A stretch of DNA of 64,000 nucleotides from Bacteroidaceae bacterium (GTDB taxonomy: Bacteria; Bacteroidota; Bacteroidia; Bacteroidales; Bacteroidaceae). The notes beneath the pieces are model-generated. The model worked only from the letters and a program-made list of their open reading frames with translations, did no database searches and was not told where the DNA came from. The position numbers and the translations under genes are program-made. Where the stretch lies: NCBI GenBank assembly GCA_017469525.1, contig JAFUGG010000054.1, forward strand, positions 21,337 through 85,336. Reading direction: 5' to 3'. The stretch's first letter is position 1; every line of letters begins with the position of its first letter. Shown here piece by piece: positions 18,401 to 25,211 of this stretch.

Positions 18401-18636
18401 TAGAGCGTGTCGCCTGCAAAGTAGCAGGTGTTGTCCAAGTGGAGGAAGACTTCCTCCTGCGGTACGTTCCGGCCGAAGAGGTCAAGGTGTTCCTTCCATC
18501 CCTCGAGCGACGAGGGCAGCGACGGGCTTTCTTTTGTCCCCTGGAAGATGTCGTCGAAGTCCCACTGAAGGCTGTCCGTCTGCCCATGCAGGCTGACGGG
18601 GCACATGGACAGCAACAGGAGCAGAGGCAGCATCAT
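15457..18636 (-). CDS. Large secreted MG2 (macroglobulin-like) domain protein
   Basis: About 1,059 residues from the ATG at 18634-18636, preferred because MMLPLLLLLSMCPVSLHGQ is a signal peptide. An in-frame ATG at 18861 exists, but the extra 75 residues would be encoded by a 22-bp repeat array and look non-functional. After the signal, a macroglobulin MG2-like strand (EEVFLHLDNTCYFAGDTLYF) is followed by further beta-sandwich modules and a C-terminal module (LYWNPNLELDDNGHADVTF) typical of large Bacteroidetes envelope proteins of this class. Probably an outer-membrane or periplasmic protein of unknown substrate. It is controlled with the upstream sigma factor and anti-sigma genes. Confidence 0.75.
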   Translation of the reverse strand: MMLPLLLLLSMCPVSLHGQTDSLQWDFDDIFQGTKESPSLPSSLEGWKEHLDLFGRNVPQEEVFLHLDNTCYFAGDTLYFKAYVRRSDTGRLTNLSQLLYAELWNQEGYMLERHLVKLKDGQGTGSFVLSDSLYGGFYELRAYTRWQLNWGEYQHPHTWPAEQWFFNKKMAKEFYRDYEKLYCRIFPLYDKPEVPGVYNHDMTERPHMRYFRTAVKKAPPVVNLYPEGGVIVEGTKARVAFEANEADGEHISGTMRLYGKGGQLLQECRTENRGRGTLEFNHEPDITYSTVFTSDSGAVIRQRMPKAESDGCAVRADVKAGSLTLTLQPRGEAAGETLGVTVMVGGALHYFHKFRAEDTQISIPTDSLPTGVAQVTVYNAQGRVYSDRLCFIRHEQDIRDADVQFSGIRETYEPFDPINLSIENPQAAGSTISLAVRDASTSEYLYDSSNILTEMLLCSQIRGFVEQPDYYFEKDDEEHRRHLDLLLMVQGWRKHNWITMATPGIFRINHPFEKTPVYFGAVYRYVAIGHEGYAGWGNMMEQEIKHYDFSRPVGGEWFSRNNKGKLQGVIPLLGNAGEERDKHNAYSYLLKDNESASFDGRNYYDEGNLRREVRVHAEYRQPSAIGLKSVYGDITTKNGRFVLELPGFYHDCILDLAASDTTKWKMAKPQSKKAKRLLRKRKKKLAKGRAVPSLEHQWIMPSETEYPEFYVRLTPYYPRFCKPFSYYHTHVAPAREGTMLIPSLRDGRTLAQVTVRTKHGGLRAYDPNHPAIVRDAYEVFNECIDAGFTPGWFPGGQSFAEWTKRLLVGDMNMYRDYMTYYEYTYPYREVGWSGSNYNWNRRSGDPRDPYHGARFLGGTVLDNSQYHPVTRDDMMSLRYKWNDPADIVPSFSSFPFRFAGDWSTSNMRAYSHTGLDDMTQSLNFLRSLSSVKLITDYAPRMEGSRRYLGDNQPTVDVGYGMLSGTRPTYRDRHIILHGYDVSEEFYCPNYSQRPLPSLKDYRRTLYWNPNLELDDNGHADVTFWNNSLSTSITVSAEGITPKGKILTGISYPEDRSSEP

Positions 18637-18678
18637 GAGCCGAACGAGCGGACGCGGCCTGCTGAGTTGTTCGACCGA

Positions 18679-18744
18679 TGCGCATGGGTCGATGGAACGA
18701 TGGGCATGGGTCGATGGTTCCATGCGCATGGGTCGAACGATTCT
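18679..18744. repeat. Array of three 22-bp degenerate repeats
   Basis: Three units of exactly 22 bp start at 18679, 18701 and 18723, with core GCATGGGTCGATGG. It lies directly upstream of the preferred start of the MG2-domain gene and 120 bp from the DUF6108 stop, so it is probably within the operon's untranslated spacer. Confidence 0.7.
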
Positions 18745-18865
18745 ATGTGCTTTCTTTCTCTGGAACGCATGGCAGGATGGCCCGAGAAGGCTGTCGGGAC
18801 GGCTGATGTAGCTGCCGGCGGGTGTCTGCCTGGCTGTGGATGAGGTGTGATGAAGTATCATGAGC

Positions 18866-19288
18866 TTACTTCTGTTTCTTTAGGAATTGGGACTTTATCT
18901 GCTCCAGGCTGGCTTTTCCCTCTATATATATAAGGGTGAGCGACTGGCTGCCCAGGCGGTAGAAGATGTAGCGATGTGTCGCCTTGACGTTGGGGAGCTC
19001 ACAGAGCCTATGGCCGCCGTTCTCCTCGTGGCGTATCGCTTGGGCTGCATCGCTCTGTATGAGAGCCTCGATACGAGTGCGGTCGGAGGCCGAGGGGCTC
19101 TTTATCTCGAGGCTATGAAAGAGGCTCAGTCGGTACTTCTTCAGCCTGCCGGCTCCCATCACCACTTCCGTGGCGTTCGGCCTGACAGCCAGCTCGTCGA
19201 AGGCCGACTGTATGGCGAGTCCCTTCTGGGCATGAGCCTCGAAGCACAGGCCGAGGAGCGTCAGTATGAGGGGAAGTATGCGTTTCAT
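18866..19288 (-). CDS. DUF6108-family secreted protein
   Basis: 140 residues with a signal peptide (MKRILPLILTLLGLCFEAHAQ). The C-terminal pattern (HRYIFYRL, then LTLIYIEGKASLEQIK) is shared with the protein encoded at 24734-25192, so the two are paralogues. Function unknown; periplasmic by its signal peptide. It follows the anti-sigma-like gene by 6 bp in the sigma-factor operon, and the same order is repeated at 23.5-25.2 kb, suggesting a role in the signal pathway that sets sigma-factor activity. Confidence 0.75.
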   Translation of the reverse strand: MKRILPLILTLLGLCFEAHAQKGLAIQSAFDELAVRPNATEVVMGAGRLKKYRLSLFHSLEIKSPSASDRTRIEALIQSDAAQAIRHEENGGHRLCELPNVKATHRYIFYRLGSQSLTLIYIEGKASLEQIKSQFLKKQK

Positions 19289-19294
19289 CTTTAC

Positions 19295-19672
19295 TTACTG
19301 GTCGAGGGGGTTGAACATAGCGGTCATTTGCTCTTGCATCAGCAGGGAAGCGTCGGCCTCCTCTATGTCTTGGCCTGCTATACGCACGGTGCTGATGTTA
19401 TACTGCTGGTATTGGTACCATCCGAGGAAGGCAACAAGGAGGCTGGCAGCAACGGCGATGGCAAGCCCCCTCCCCGCTCCCCTTTTGGAGGAGTGCTTTT
19501 GAGTGGCTGCATACAGGTAGGACATCGTGGCCCGGACCTCGTCGAAGCGGGCGTCGCGGGCTTCTTCGGAGCAAAGAAACCTGCGCAGCCGAGCCTCCTC
19601 CGCTTCGGTGGTCTCTGCCAGGAAGTAGCGTTCTGCCAGGTCTTCCCAATATGATAAGTCGCGCTGTTTCAT
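19295..19672 (-). CDS. Small single-pass membrane protein, probable anti-sigma factor
   Basis: 125 residues from the ATG at 19670-19672, which overlaps the sigma-factor stop in the arrangement ATGA. A longer in-frame ORF exists but would lie inside the sigma gene. The N-terminal half is acidic and helical (YWEDLAERYFLAETTEAEEARL), then comes one membrane segment (GLAIAVAASLLVAFLGWYQY, about 71-90) and a short outer tail. This layout matches Bacteroidetes anti-sigma factors although the sequence is divergent. A GC-rich repeat is translated just before the membrane segment (KHSSKRGAGRGLA). Confidence 0.7.
   Translation of the reverse strand: MKQRDLSYWEDLAERYFLAETTEAEEARLRRFLCSEEARDARFDEVRATMSYLYAATQKHSSKRGAGRGLAIAVAASLLVAFLGWYQYQQYNISTVRIAGQDIEEADASLLMQEQMTAMFNPLDQ
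19465..19495. repeat. GC-rich repeat inside the anti-sigma-like gene
   Basis: CCCCCTCCCCGCTCCCCTTT followed by TGGAGGAG; translated on the minus strand immediately before the membrane segment. It is a weaker, asymmetric member of the family. Confidence 0.5.
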
Positions 19673-20145
19673 TGCTTTGTCTGTTTGTAAATATCCCTTA
19701 TCTTCTTTCGTGCCCTGCTGAGTTGCATCCTGACGGCTGCCTCTTGCATTCCCAATCGCTTTGCTATCTCCTCGTACGTCTCGCCGCTCACGTCGTGGCT
19801 TATGAGTATTTCCTTGCCGATGGGCGTGAGCTGCGTCATCACCAGCTCGTTTATCTTGAGGAAAATGTTTTCCTCGTCGGCTTCGGGAGGCGGCTCCGCT
19901 ATCTGAAGCTCCGTGGCGGGTATCTTCGGATGCCGCTTCTCGCTTCGCCAAAGGCTTATCTGTCGGCGGCGCATCCCCGTGTAGAGCAACCTGCTGGCCT
20001 CGCCTTCGTCGGCCGGATGATACTTCCCCGTCCACAGCTTCAGAAAGGCGTCGTGCAAGGCATCCTCTTCTGAATGCGAGAGACTGTATCGCCTCAGCCG
20101 TGCCTGCAACCTTTCGTATGCCGCTATCAGGAAGTTCTTACTCAT
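19669..20145 (-). CDS. ECF-type RNA polymerase sigma factor
   Basis: 158 residues. Region 2 (DALHDAFLKLWTGKYHP) and region 4 with the helix-turn-helix (VSGETYEEIAKRLGMQEAAV followed by RMQLSRARKKI) are clear. First gene of a minus-strand operon continuing with the anti-sigma-like protein, DUF6108 protein, MG2-domain protein and regulatory-like-domain protein, which are therefore the likely regulon. A -7 box is at 20246-20254, giving a leader of about 100 nt. Confidence 0.9.
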   Translation of the reverse strand: MSKNFLIAAYERLQARLRRYSLSHSEEDALHDAFLKLWTGKYHPADEGEASRLLYTGMRRRQISLWRSEKRHPKIPATELQIAEPPPEADEENIFLKINELVMTQLTPIGKEILISHDVSGETYEEIAKRLGMQEAAVRMQLSRARKKIRDIYKQTKQ

Positions 20146-20245
20146 TTACCACCCATTCTTTATCATATAACGCCAAAGGCATCAGTTTGTAACATCAAAA
20201 GCCGCATTTTCTTTCAGAATGTTGCTTTTTTCTGCATATTACACG

Positions 20246-20254
20246 ACAAAGATA
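20246..20254 (-). promoter_or_regulatory. -7 promoter box of the sigma-factor operon
   Basis: Reads TATCTTTGT on the minus strand, upstream of the ECF sigma gene. It is a housekeeping-type box; whether the operon is also autoregulated cannot be told from this. Confidence 0.6.
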
Positions 20255-20267
20255 CAAAAAAGTTCAG

Positions 20268-20290
20268 AGTCCATAGTCCATAGTCCATAG
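20268..20290. repeat. Heptamer repeat (AGTCCAT) in a divergent promoter region
   Basis: Three copies of AGTCCAT plus AG, lying between two divergent promoters and occupying the space just upstream of the porin gene's -7 box (20298-20306). A change in copy number would alter the distance to any -33 element. Confidence 0.8.
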
Positions 20291-20297
20291 TTTTTTG

Positions 20298-20306
20298 TAC
20301 TTTTGT
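20298..20306 (+). promoter_or_regulatory. -7 promoter box for the porin/symporter genes
   Basis: Reads TACTTTTGT, about 37 bp before the porin ATG and directly after the heptamer repeat. Confidence 0.55.
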
Positions 20307-20342
20307 ACTCGGATAACACAGTTAACCAAAGTTATTAATCAA

Positions 20343-21467
20343 ATGAACAATTACATCAAAACGACACTTGCTGCCTGCCTGGCTATCTTCAGCAGCACGG
20401 CAGCGATGGGGCAAGAACCTGCCGGAAAAGAGAAATCGACGTTGAAAAATGAGGTGAAATCCTTGACGGAGAAGCCATGGTTCCAGGAACTTTCTTCCCG
20501 CATCAAGCTCCACGGCTACGCACAAGCCGGGTACACCTACAGCCACAAGAACGGCGAAACCACCAACACCTTCGACCTCAAAAGGGTCCTCTTCTGGGCG
20601 GAAGCCCGCATCACCGACCGTTGGTCGTTCCTTTTCATGCACGACTTCTCGAGCGTCGTGCAGGAGTATTACACAGACTACCGCATCACGCGCAACAACG
20701 CCCTTACCGTCAGGGTGGGACAATTCAAGAATGGTCTGTCGCTCGAGAACCCTCTCTCCCCTACTTCAATGGAGGCCATCGACGTCTATAGCGAGGCTGT
20801 GACGTTCCTGACCGGTTGCGGAAGCGACCCACTCCTTGGCGTCCAGTACGGTCGCGACCTGGGTCTTTCGCTTTTTGGACAAACCAATAACGGCAAGTTC
20901 CGCTACGAGCTTGACGTGATGAACGGGCAGGGCATCAACAAGAAGGACGGGAACAACTTCAAAGACTTCATAGGCCGCATCGAATACAGGCCGGTTCAAG
21001 GGCTCAACATCGTTGCCACGGGACAGATAGGTCGCGGTCACGCCGTCGCCACATCTCTGTATAATCCGACGATACAGATAGGTCAAAACTACAAACGTCA
21101 CCGCTGGACAGCCGGTGCCGACTATAAGTCGAAGGCCTTCAACGTGCATGGCGAGGCTATGCAAGGCTGGGACGGACCGGCCAAGAGCTGGGGCGCCTAC
21201 GTCACGGGGGCAGTCCCCCTGGCACGCTTCGGCTCGCCGGAATTAGGAAAGAGGCTGGAGCTTGTGGCTTCCTACGACTTCTTCAACTTCAACACCGACC
21301 TTGGCATGGACCAACACAAAGCCATCGGAGGCCTGCAATACTGGTTCTACAAGAAGTGCCGCCTGCAGGTGCAGTACGTCTACAAAAGTGCTTTCATCGC
21401 TGAAGGCCAGTTCGTCCACGGCGCCAACCACGGCATACAATGCCAGTTGCAAGTGAGGTTCAATTAA
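20343..21467 (+). CDS. Outer-membrane porin, OprO/OprP-like
   Basis: 374 residues from the ATG at 20343, chosen because MNNYIKTTLAACLAIFSSTAAMGQ is a signal peptide; an upstream in-frame ATG (20295) lies in the promoter. The sequence has alternating beta strands with charged turns (KLHGYAQAGYTY, FDLKRVLFWAEARI, LTVRVGQFKNGLS, LENPLSPTSMEAID) like phosphate-selective porin O/P family barrels and ends in a strand, CQLQVRFN, typical of an outer-membrane barrel. Transported solute unknown. The sodium/solute symporter 80 bp downstream suggests a joint uptake route. Confidence 0.8.
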   Translation: MNNYIKTTLAACLAIFSSTAAMGQEPAGKEKSTLKNEVKSLTEKPWFQELSSRIKLHGYAQAGYTYSHKNGETTNTFDLKRVLFWAEARITDRWSFLFMHDFSSVVQEYYTDYRITRNNALTVRVGQFKNGLSLENPLSPTSMEAIDVYSEAVTFLTGCGSDPLLGVQYGRDLGLSLFGQTNNGKFRYELDVMNGQGINKKDGNNFKDFIGRIEYRPVQGLNIVATGQIGRGHAVATSLYNPTIQIGQNYKRHRWTAGADYKSKAFNVHGEAMQGWDGPAKSWGAYVTGAVPLARFGSPELGKRLELVASYDFFNFNTDLGMDQHKAIGGLQYWFYKKCRLQVQYVYKSAFIAEGQFVHGANHGIQCQLQVRFN

Positions 21468-21487
21468 AAAGAACAATTATTAATCGA

Positions 21488-21531
21488 TTTCGTCATAACG
21501 TTATTACGTCATAACGTCATAACGCAACCAA
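21488..21531. repeat. Octamer repeat (ACGTCATA) between porin and symporter genes
   Basis: Copies of CGTCATAACG in tandem and partly inverted (CATAACGTTATTACG), filling most of the gap before the symporter gene. No promoter is evident inside. Confidence 0.65.
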
Positions 21532-21546
21532 ATACACCATAGTTCT

Positions 21547-23070
21547 ATGATTACCAAAATCCTACTTACCATCATCTTCCTCGCCGTTATGGTCGGGGTT
21601 GGAATCTATTCCCGCAAGCAGGCTGCCAACGTGGACGGCTTCGTATTCGGCGGGCGTTCTGTGGGTCCATGGCTCACTGCTTTTGCCTACGGAACAAGTT
21701 ATTTCTCGGCTGTCGTCTTCGTGGGATACGCCGGACAGTTCGGCTGGAAGTACGGCCTCTCTGCTACTTGGATAGGCATCGGCAACGCTTTGATTGGCTC
21801 CTTGCTTGCCTGGATCGTGCTGGGCCGCAGGACGAAACTCATGACGCAGCACATCGAGAGCCGCACGATGCCCGACTTCTTCGGCACACGCTTCCAGAGT
21901 CAGAGCCTCAGGGTCGTGGCCTCTGTCATCGTCTTCGCTTTCCTCATCCCCTATACAGCTGGCGTTTATAAGGGCATATCGACGCTCTTTGAGATGGGAT
22001 TCGGCATTCCCTACGAGTATTGCGTCATCGGTATGGCGGCCTTCACGGCTGTCTATGTCATCTTCGGAGGCTATAAGGCAACGGCGATGAACGACTTCAT
22101 CCAGGGCATCATCATGCTCTTCGGCATCGTCACAATCATTGGTGCCGTGCTCTCTTCGCAGGGAGGACTGACGGAAGCGGTCAGCAAGATGGCCGCCCTG
22201 CCTGCTGATGACGACCCGACGGTCAACGGAGGTTTCGCCTCATGGTTCGGTCCGGACGTTCCCAACCTCATCGGCGTGGTCATCCTCACCTCGCTGGGGA
22301 CGTGGGGACTGCCGCAGATGGTGGGCAAATTCTACAGCATCACGGACGAGAGCGCCATACGTCGCGGCACGATTATCTCCACCGTCTTTGCCATCATCGT
22401 GGCAGGCGGATGCTACTTCCTCGGCGGTTTCGGCCGTCTGTTCGGTATGCCGCCGGTCCTGCCGAACGGCCGTCTGGACTTCGACTCCATTGTTCCTTCG
22501 ATGCTGGTCACTTTGCCCGACGTCCTCATCGCGCTTGTCGTGCTGCTGGTCCTCTCGGCATCAATGTCCACGCTTGCGTCCTTGGTGCTGACTTCATCGA
22601 GCACCATGACGCTCGACCTCATTTATCGTGACAAGAAATCCTTGCCCGGCGAGGTGGAGGAAGGCAGCATCGACGACACAGTGGCCGAACGGATCGAGCG
22701 CCGAAAGGTCGTCGTGATGCGCGTCCTGATAGTATTCTTCATCGTCATCAGTCTGATGCTGGCACTCAATCCGCCCACCTTCATCGCCCAGATGATGGGC
22801 ATCTCGTGGGGAGCCCTCGCAGGAGCCTTCCTCGCGCCCTTCATGTTGGGACTCTACTGGAAAGGTGTCACGCGCTCGTCCGTCTGGGCATGTTTCGTCT
22901 GGGGCGTCGGTCTGACGGTCGTCAACATGCTCCTGGGCAACCCCATCAACCCGATAAACTGCGGCGCCATCGCCATGTTGGGAGGCTTCCCGGTAGTGTG
23001 GATATGCAGCATCGTCAGCCCGAAACTGCCGAAGGCTTACGTCGAGAAGATGTTCGAATGCTACCGTTGA
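21547..23070 (+). CDS. Sodium/solute symporter (SSS family)
   Basis: 507 residues, the usual size for the family, with about 13 membrane segments and no soluble domain. Family features: FGGRSVGPWLTAFAYGTSYFSAVVFVGYAGQ near the N-terminus, the GGYKATAMNDFIQGIIML segment and LVLSASMSTLASLVLTSSS in the middle. These proteins import a small solute (proline, pantothenate, sugar or carboxylate) with sodium; the substrate cannot be read from the sequence. Sits downstream of the porin gene and is followed by a terminator. Confidence 0.88.
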   Translation: MITKILLTIIFLAVMVGVGIYSRKQAANVDGFVFGGRSVGPWLTAFAYGTSYFSAVVFVGYAGQFGWKYGLSATWIGIGNALIGSLLAWIVLGRRTKLMTQHIESRTMPDFFGTRFQSQSLRVVASVIVFAFLIPYTAGVYKGISTLFEMGFGIPYEYCVIGMAAFTAVYVIFGGYKATAMNDFIQGIIMLFGIVTIIGAVLSSQGGLTEAVSKMAALPADDDPTVNGGFASWFGPDVPNLIGVVILTSLGTWGLPQMVGKFYSITDESAIRRGTIISTVFAIIVAGGCYFLGGFGRLFGMPPVLPNGRLDFDSIVPSMLVTLPDVLIALVVLLVLSASMSTLASLVLTSSSTMTLDLIYRDKKSLPGEVEEGSIDDTVAERIERRKVVVMRVLIVFFIVISLMLALNPPTFIAQMMGISWGALAGAFLAPFMLGLYWKGVTRSSVWACFVWGVGLTVVNMLLGNPINPINCGAIAMLGGFPVVWICSIVSPKLPKAYVEKMFECYR

Positions 23071-23102
23071 AGCACCTGAAAAGGCAAACGCACGGATACA
23101 CA

Positions 23103-23136
23103 AAAGGCCAAGGCACTCAGCCCTGGCCTTTTTTTT
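23103..23136 (+). terminator. Rho-independent terminator after the symporter gene
   Basis: AAAGGCCA and TGGCCTTT flank an AGGCACTCAGCC loop region, followed by eight T residues. It begins 33 bp past the stop codon. Confidence 0.9.
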
Positions 23137-23446
23137 GCCCGTTCCGACAAGCCCCGACGGCCATTACACCATAAGGGGTTGTTTGCACGTACATGTAGAT
23201 GCAATTGCACATACATGTAGATGCAATTGCATCTACATGTACATGCAAACCCTCCACCCTGCCGCATCGCCCGACATCACCTTCCTGTCACGCATCTCCA
23301 CAATGTCACGAAAGCCCATACGGCTGCCAATAATGTCCCGTTTCTTCGTGCGAAATTACATTCCGCACACAGGGAATATCGTCCCGCCCCTCGCGCAATT
23401 CGCGCAATTCGTGGTAGGAATCACGCGTCATTGTACATTATTTTCG
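23137..23446. other. Gene-free intergenic stretch with a 70-bp palindromic repeat
   Basis: Between the terminator and the sigma-factor promoter no gene is seen. The only structure is the 22-bp-period palindromic repeat at 23181-23250. Confidence 0.6.
23181..23250. repeat. 70-bp palindromic intergenic repeat, copy 1
   Basis: Begins GTTTGCA and ends TGCAAAC. Inside, two 22-bp units (23191-23212 and 23213-23234) alternate the palindromes ACATGT and GCAATTGC with centres about 11 bp apart. Two further copies of identical length lie at 30580 and 41722. Confidence 0.9.
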
Positions 23447-23455
23447 TATATTTGC
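23447..23455 (+). promoter_or_regulatory. -7 promoter box for the second sigma-factor operon
   Basis: Reads TATATTTGC, with TTG near 23431 in the -33 region. The sigma ATG is about 68 bp downstream. Confidence 0.65.
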
Positions 23456-23522
23456 AAAGTTTTTTCACTTCAGGAGGAACAAAACGCGCACTTCTGCGTC
23501 TATAGAATAGAGCAACGTCGAA

Positions 23523-24020
23523 ATGGAGAAAGAAGAGTTCAGCAAGCTTGCCCGACAGATGAGAGCCGACCTCATGGCCCTGAGCCGCCGCTTTCTTGGC
23601 GACGAGACGGAGGCCGAGGACAACGTACAGGACGTGCTGCTGCGGCTCTGGAGCGTGCGGCATCGGCTCGACGAGGTGCGTTCGCTGCCTGCCCTCACCT
23701 TCGCCATCTGCCGAAACCTCTGCATCTCCAAGCTCCGCCGCCACAAGACGATTCCCCTGAGCCTCAGCGACGAGATACGACTCGCAAGCGAACACGACTC
23801 GGCGTGGATGCTCGAGGACGAGGAGAACGCACGCTGGCTGGAGCAGCGCATCGGGGAGCTGCCCTTCGCACAGATGCAGATCCTGCGCATGAGCCAACAG
23901 GACGGCCTCGAGAACAGCGAGATAGCCGAGCTGCTGGGCATCAGCGAAACGACCGTCCGGACCGCCCTCTCGAAGGCCAGGAAAAAGCTCCTCCAGCAAT
24001 TCATGAAGCATAATTCTTAA
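23523..24020 (+). CDS. ECF-type RNA polymerase sigma factor
   Basis: 165 residues with region 2 (RRFLGDETEAEDNVQDVLLR followed by LW) and region 4 (GLENSEIAELLGISETTVRT followed by ALSKARKKL). First gene of a plus-strand module parallel to that at 20145-14159: sigma factor, anti-sigma-like membrane protein, DUF6108 protein, surface protein. The two sigma factors are not close in sequence, so they probably read different promoters. Confidence 0.9.
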   Translation: MEKEEFSKLARQMRADLMALSRRFLGDETEAEDNVQDVLLRLWSVRHRLDEVRSLPALTFAICRNLCISKLRRHKTIPLSLSDEIRLASEHDSAWMLEDEENARWLEQRIGELPFAQMQILRMSQQDGLENSEIAELLGISETTVRTALSKARKKLLQQFMKHNS

Positions 24021-24032
24021 TTCATTTAAGTA

Positions 24033-24210
24033 AAGAAGTTATAAGATGGAGTTAAATAAGAAGTTATGCGCTACGCGCAGGAAGTTAAGCCAACAAGTTG
24101 GCTGGACGATAGCTTTGGATGCTGTCTGCCCGTATGGTATTGTCCTTATATAACTCCCACGAGCGTAGCGAGTTTACTTCCACTTTAACTTCCACTTTAA
24201 CTTCAAGACT
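24033..24210. repeat. Inverted-repeat-rich intergenic element, copy 1
   Basis: The left side carries GAAGTTATAAG, GGAGTTAAA and GAAGTTATGCGCTACGCGCA; the right side carries TAACTCCCACGAGCGTAGCG and TTAACTTCCACTTTAACTTC, roughly its complement. A related element is at 60205-60352. It fills the 207-bp gap between the sigma and anti-sigma genes; no ORF. Confidence 0.55.
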
Positions 24211-24227
24211 TCAGTCAATTCATCACT

Positions 24228-24737
24228 ATGAACGAAGACATCAACGACCTGCTTGCCCGCTACATGGAGGGTGAGACCACACAGGAAGAGCAACGGCTCA
24301 TCGCCGAATATCTCAGGCAGACCGACCCGCTGCCCTACGAGATGAAGCCCTACAAGCAGATGTTCGACCTCATCGGCGAAAGGCCGGAAGTGCCGACAGC
24401 AAAGGCGTTGGAGCACTTTGCAAAAGGCCAAGACCCCTCCAAACCTCCCCTTAAAGGGGAGGCTTCCTTCGCTGCAAGGTTCTCCCCCTTTAAGGGGGAG
24501 TTAGAGAGGGTCTTGGTGCGGAGAGTCCTTCTCCTTGCCGCCGCCTGCATCGCCGCCTTTGCCTTCATCCTACTCATGCCTCAGAAGGCGGACGAGAACC
24601 TCGCCATCGCATACATCGACGGCAAGGAACTCGCCGACCAGACACTCGCCATGCAGATGGGACAGGAAGCCCTCACGGAGATTTTCAGCAACGGAAATCA
24701 GGAACAACAACTAACCGAACTATTCAACGAGCCATGA
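24228..24737 (+). CDS. Single-pass membrane protein, probable anti-sigma factor
   Basis: 169 residues. An acidic helical cytoplasmic part (MNEDINDLLARYMEGETTQE, EEQRLIAEYL) is followed by one membrane segment (VLLLAAACIAAFAFILLM, about 101-118) and a periplasmic tail. The N-terminus matches the start of FecR-type anti-sigma factors (a short helix with LARYMEGETTQEE), but the large FecR domain is absent. Two GC-rich palindromes at 24432-24512 are translated in frame as PSKPPLKGEASF ... SPFKGELERV, between the cytoplasmic part and the membrane segment. The stop overlaps the DUF6108 start by 4 bp. Confidence 0.75.
   Translation: MNEDINDLLARYMEGETTQEEQRLIAEYLRQTDPLPYEMKPYKQMFDLIGERPEVPTAKALEHFAKGQDPSKPPLKGEASFAARFSPFKGELERVLVRRVLLLAAACIAAFAFILLMPQKADENLAIAYIDGKELADQTLAMQMGQEALTEIFSNGNQEQQLTELFNEP
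24432..24512. repeat. Double GC-rich palindromic repeat inside the anti-sigma-like gene
   Basis: Two palindromes, CCTCCCCTTAAAGGGGAGG and CTCCCCCTTTAAGGGGGAG, separated by about 25 bp. The whole insertion is a multiple of three and leaves the frame open. Confidence 0.8.
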
Positions 24738-25192
24738 AACATCCGTTCTTATCACTCATCATCTTCGCCCTCGCCCTACCCCTCGCGGCTCAGGACGGAC
24801 TGGAAATCAACAAGATATTCAAGGGCGAAGTCGTCAACGAAAAGGCCATGAAGGAAAGCCTTGTCAAGGGAGACAACCTCGCGCCCTACAAGCTGCGGGT
24901 ACTCCATACAGCCAAATTCACCGTCGGCGACTCGCGTCGCGACGAGGTGGAGGCGCTTTTCGAGGAAGACATGAAAGGCCGACTCTCCGAAGACGACGAG
25001 AACCTCGAGCTCGAATACCGCGACGGACACCTCTACTATGCCATCGTCCAGCTCACCGACACCCGCAAGGGTCAGCACCGATACATCTGCTATCAATGCC
25101 GAAAGACGACGGGCGGCCACGGCATCACCCTCGTCTATATGGAAGGAAAAGCCAGCCTCTGCGACCTCAGAAATACGTTCAAAAAGAAATAA
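24734..25192 (+). CDS. DUF6108-family secreted protein
   Basis: 152 residues with a signal peptide (MKHPFLSLIIFALALPLAAQ). The tail (HRYICYQCRKTTGGHGITLV, then YMEGKASLCDLRNTFKKK) is recognisably paralogous to the protein at 18866-19288, including the central acidic block. Unknown function; periplasmic. It overlaps the anti-sigma-like gene by 4 bp and precedes the outer-membrane protein gene by 19 bp, so the four genes 23523-25955 form one operon. Confidence 0.78.
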   Translation: MKHPFLSLIIFALALPLAAQDGLEINKIFKGEVVNEKAMKESLVKGDNLAPYKLRVLHTAKFTVGDSRRDEVEALFEEDMKGRLSEDDENLELEYRDGHLYYAIVQLTDTRKGQHRYICYQCRKTTGGHGITLVYMEGKASLCDLRNTFKKK

Positions 25193-25211
25193 CCTAACAC
25201 ATCAACAGACA

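Noticed and set aside
18637..18861. 75-residue N-terminal extension of the MG2-domain protein
   Set aside because: It is encoded by the 22-bp repeat array and would place a hydrophilic stretch before a good signal peptide.
19673..20035. N-terminal extension of the anti-sigma-like protein
   Set aside because: It lies within the sigma-factor gene in another frame; the ATGA overlap gives a better start.
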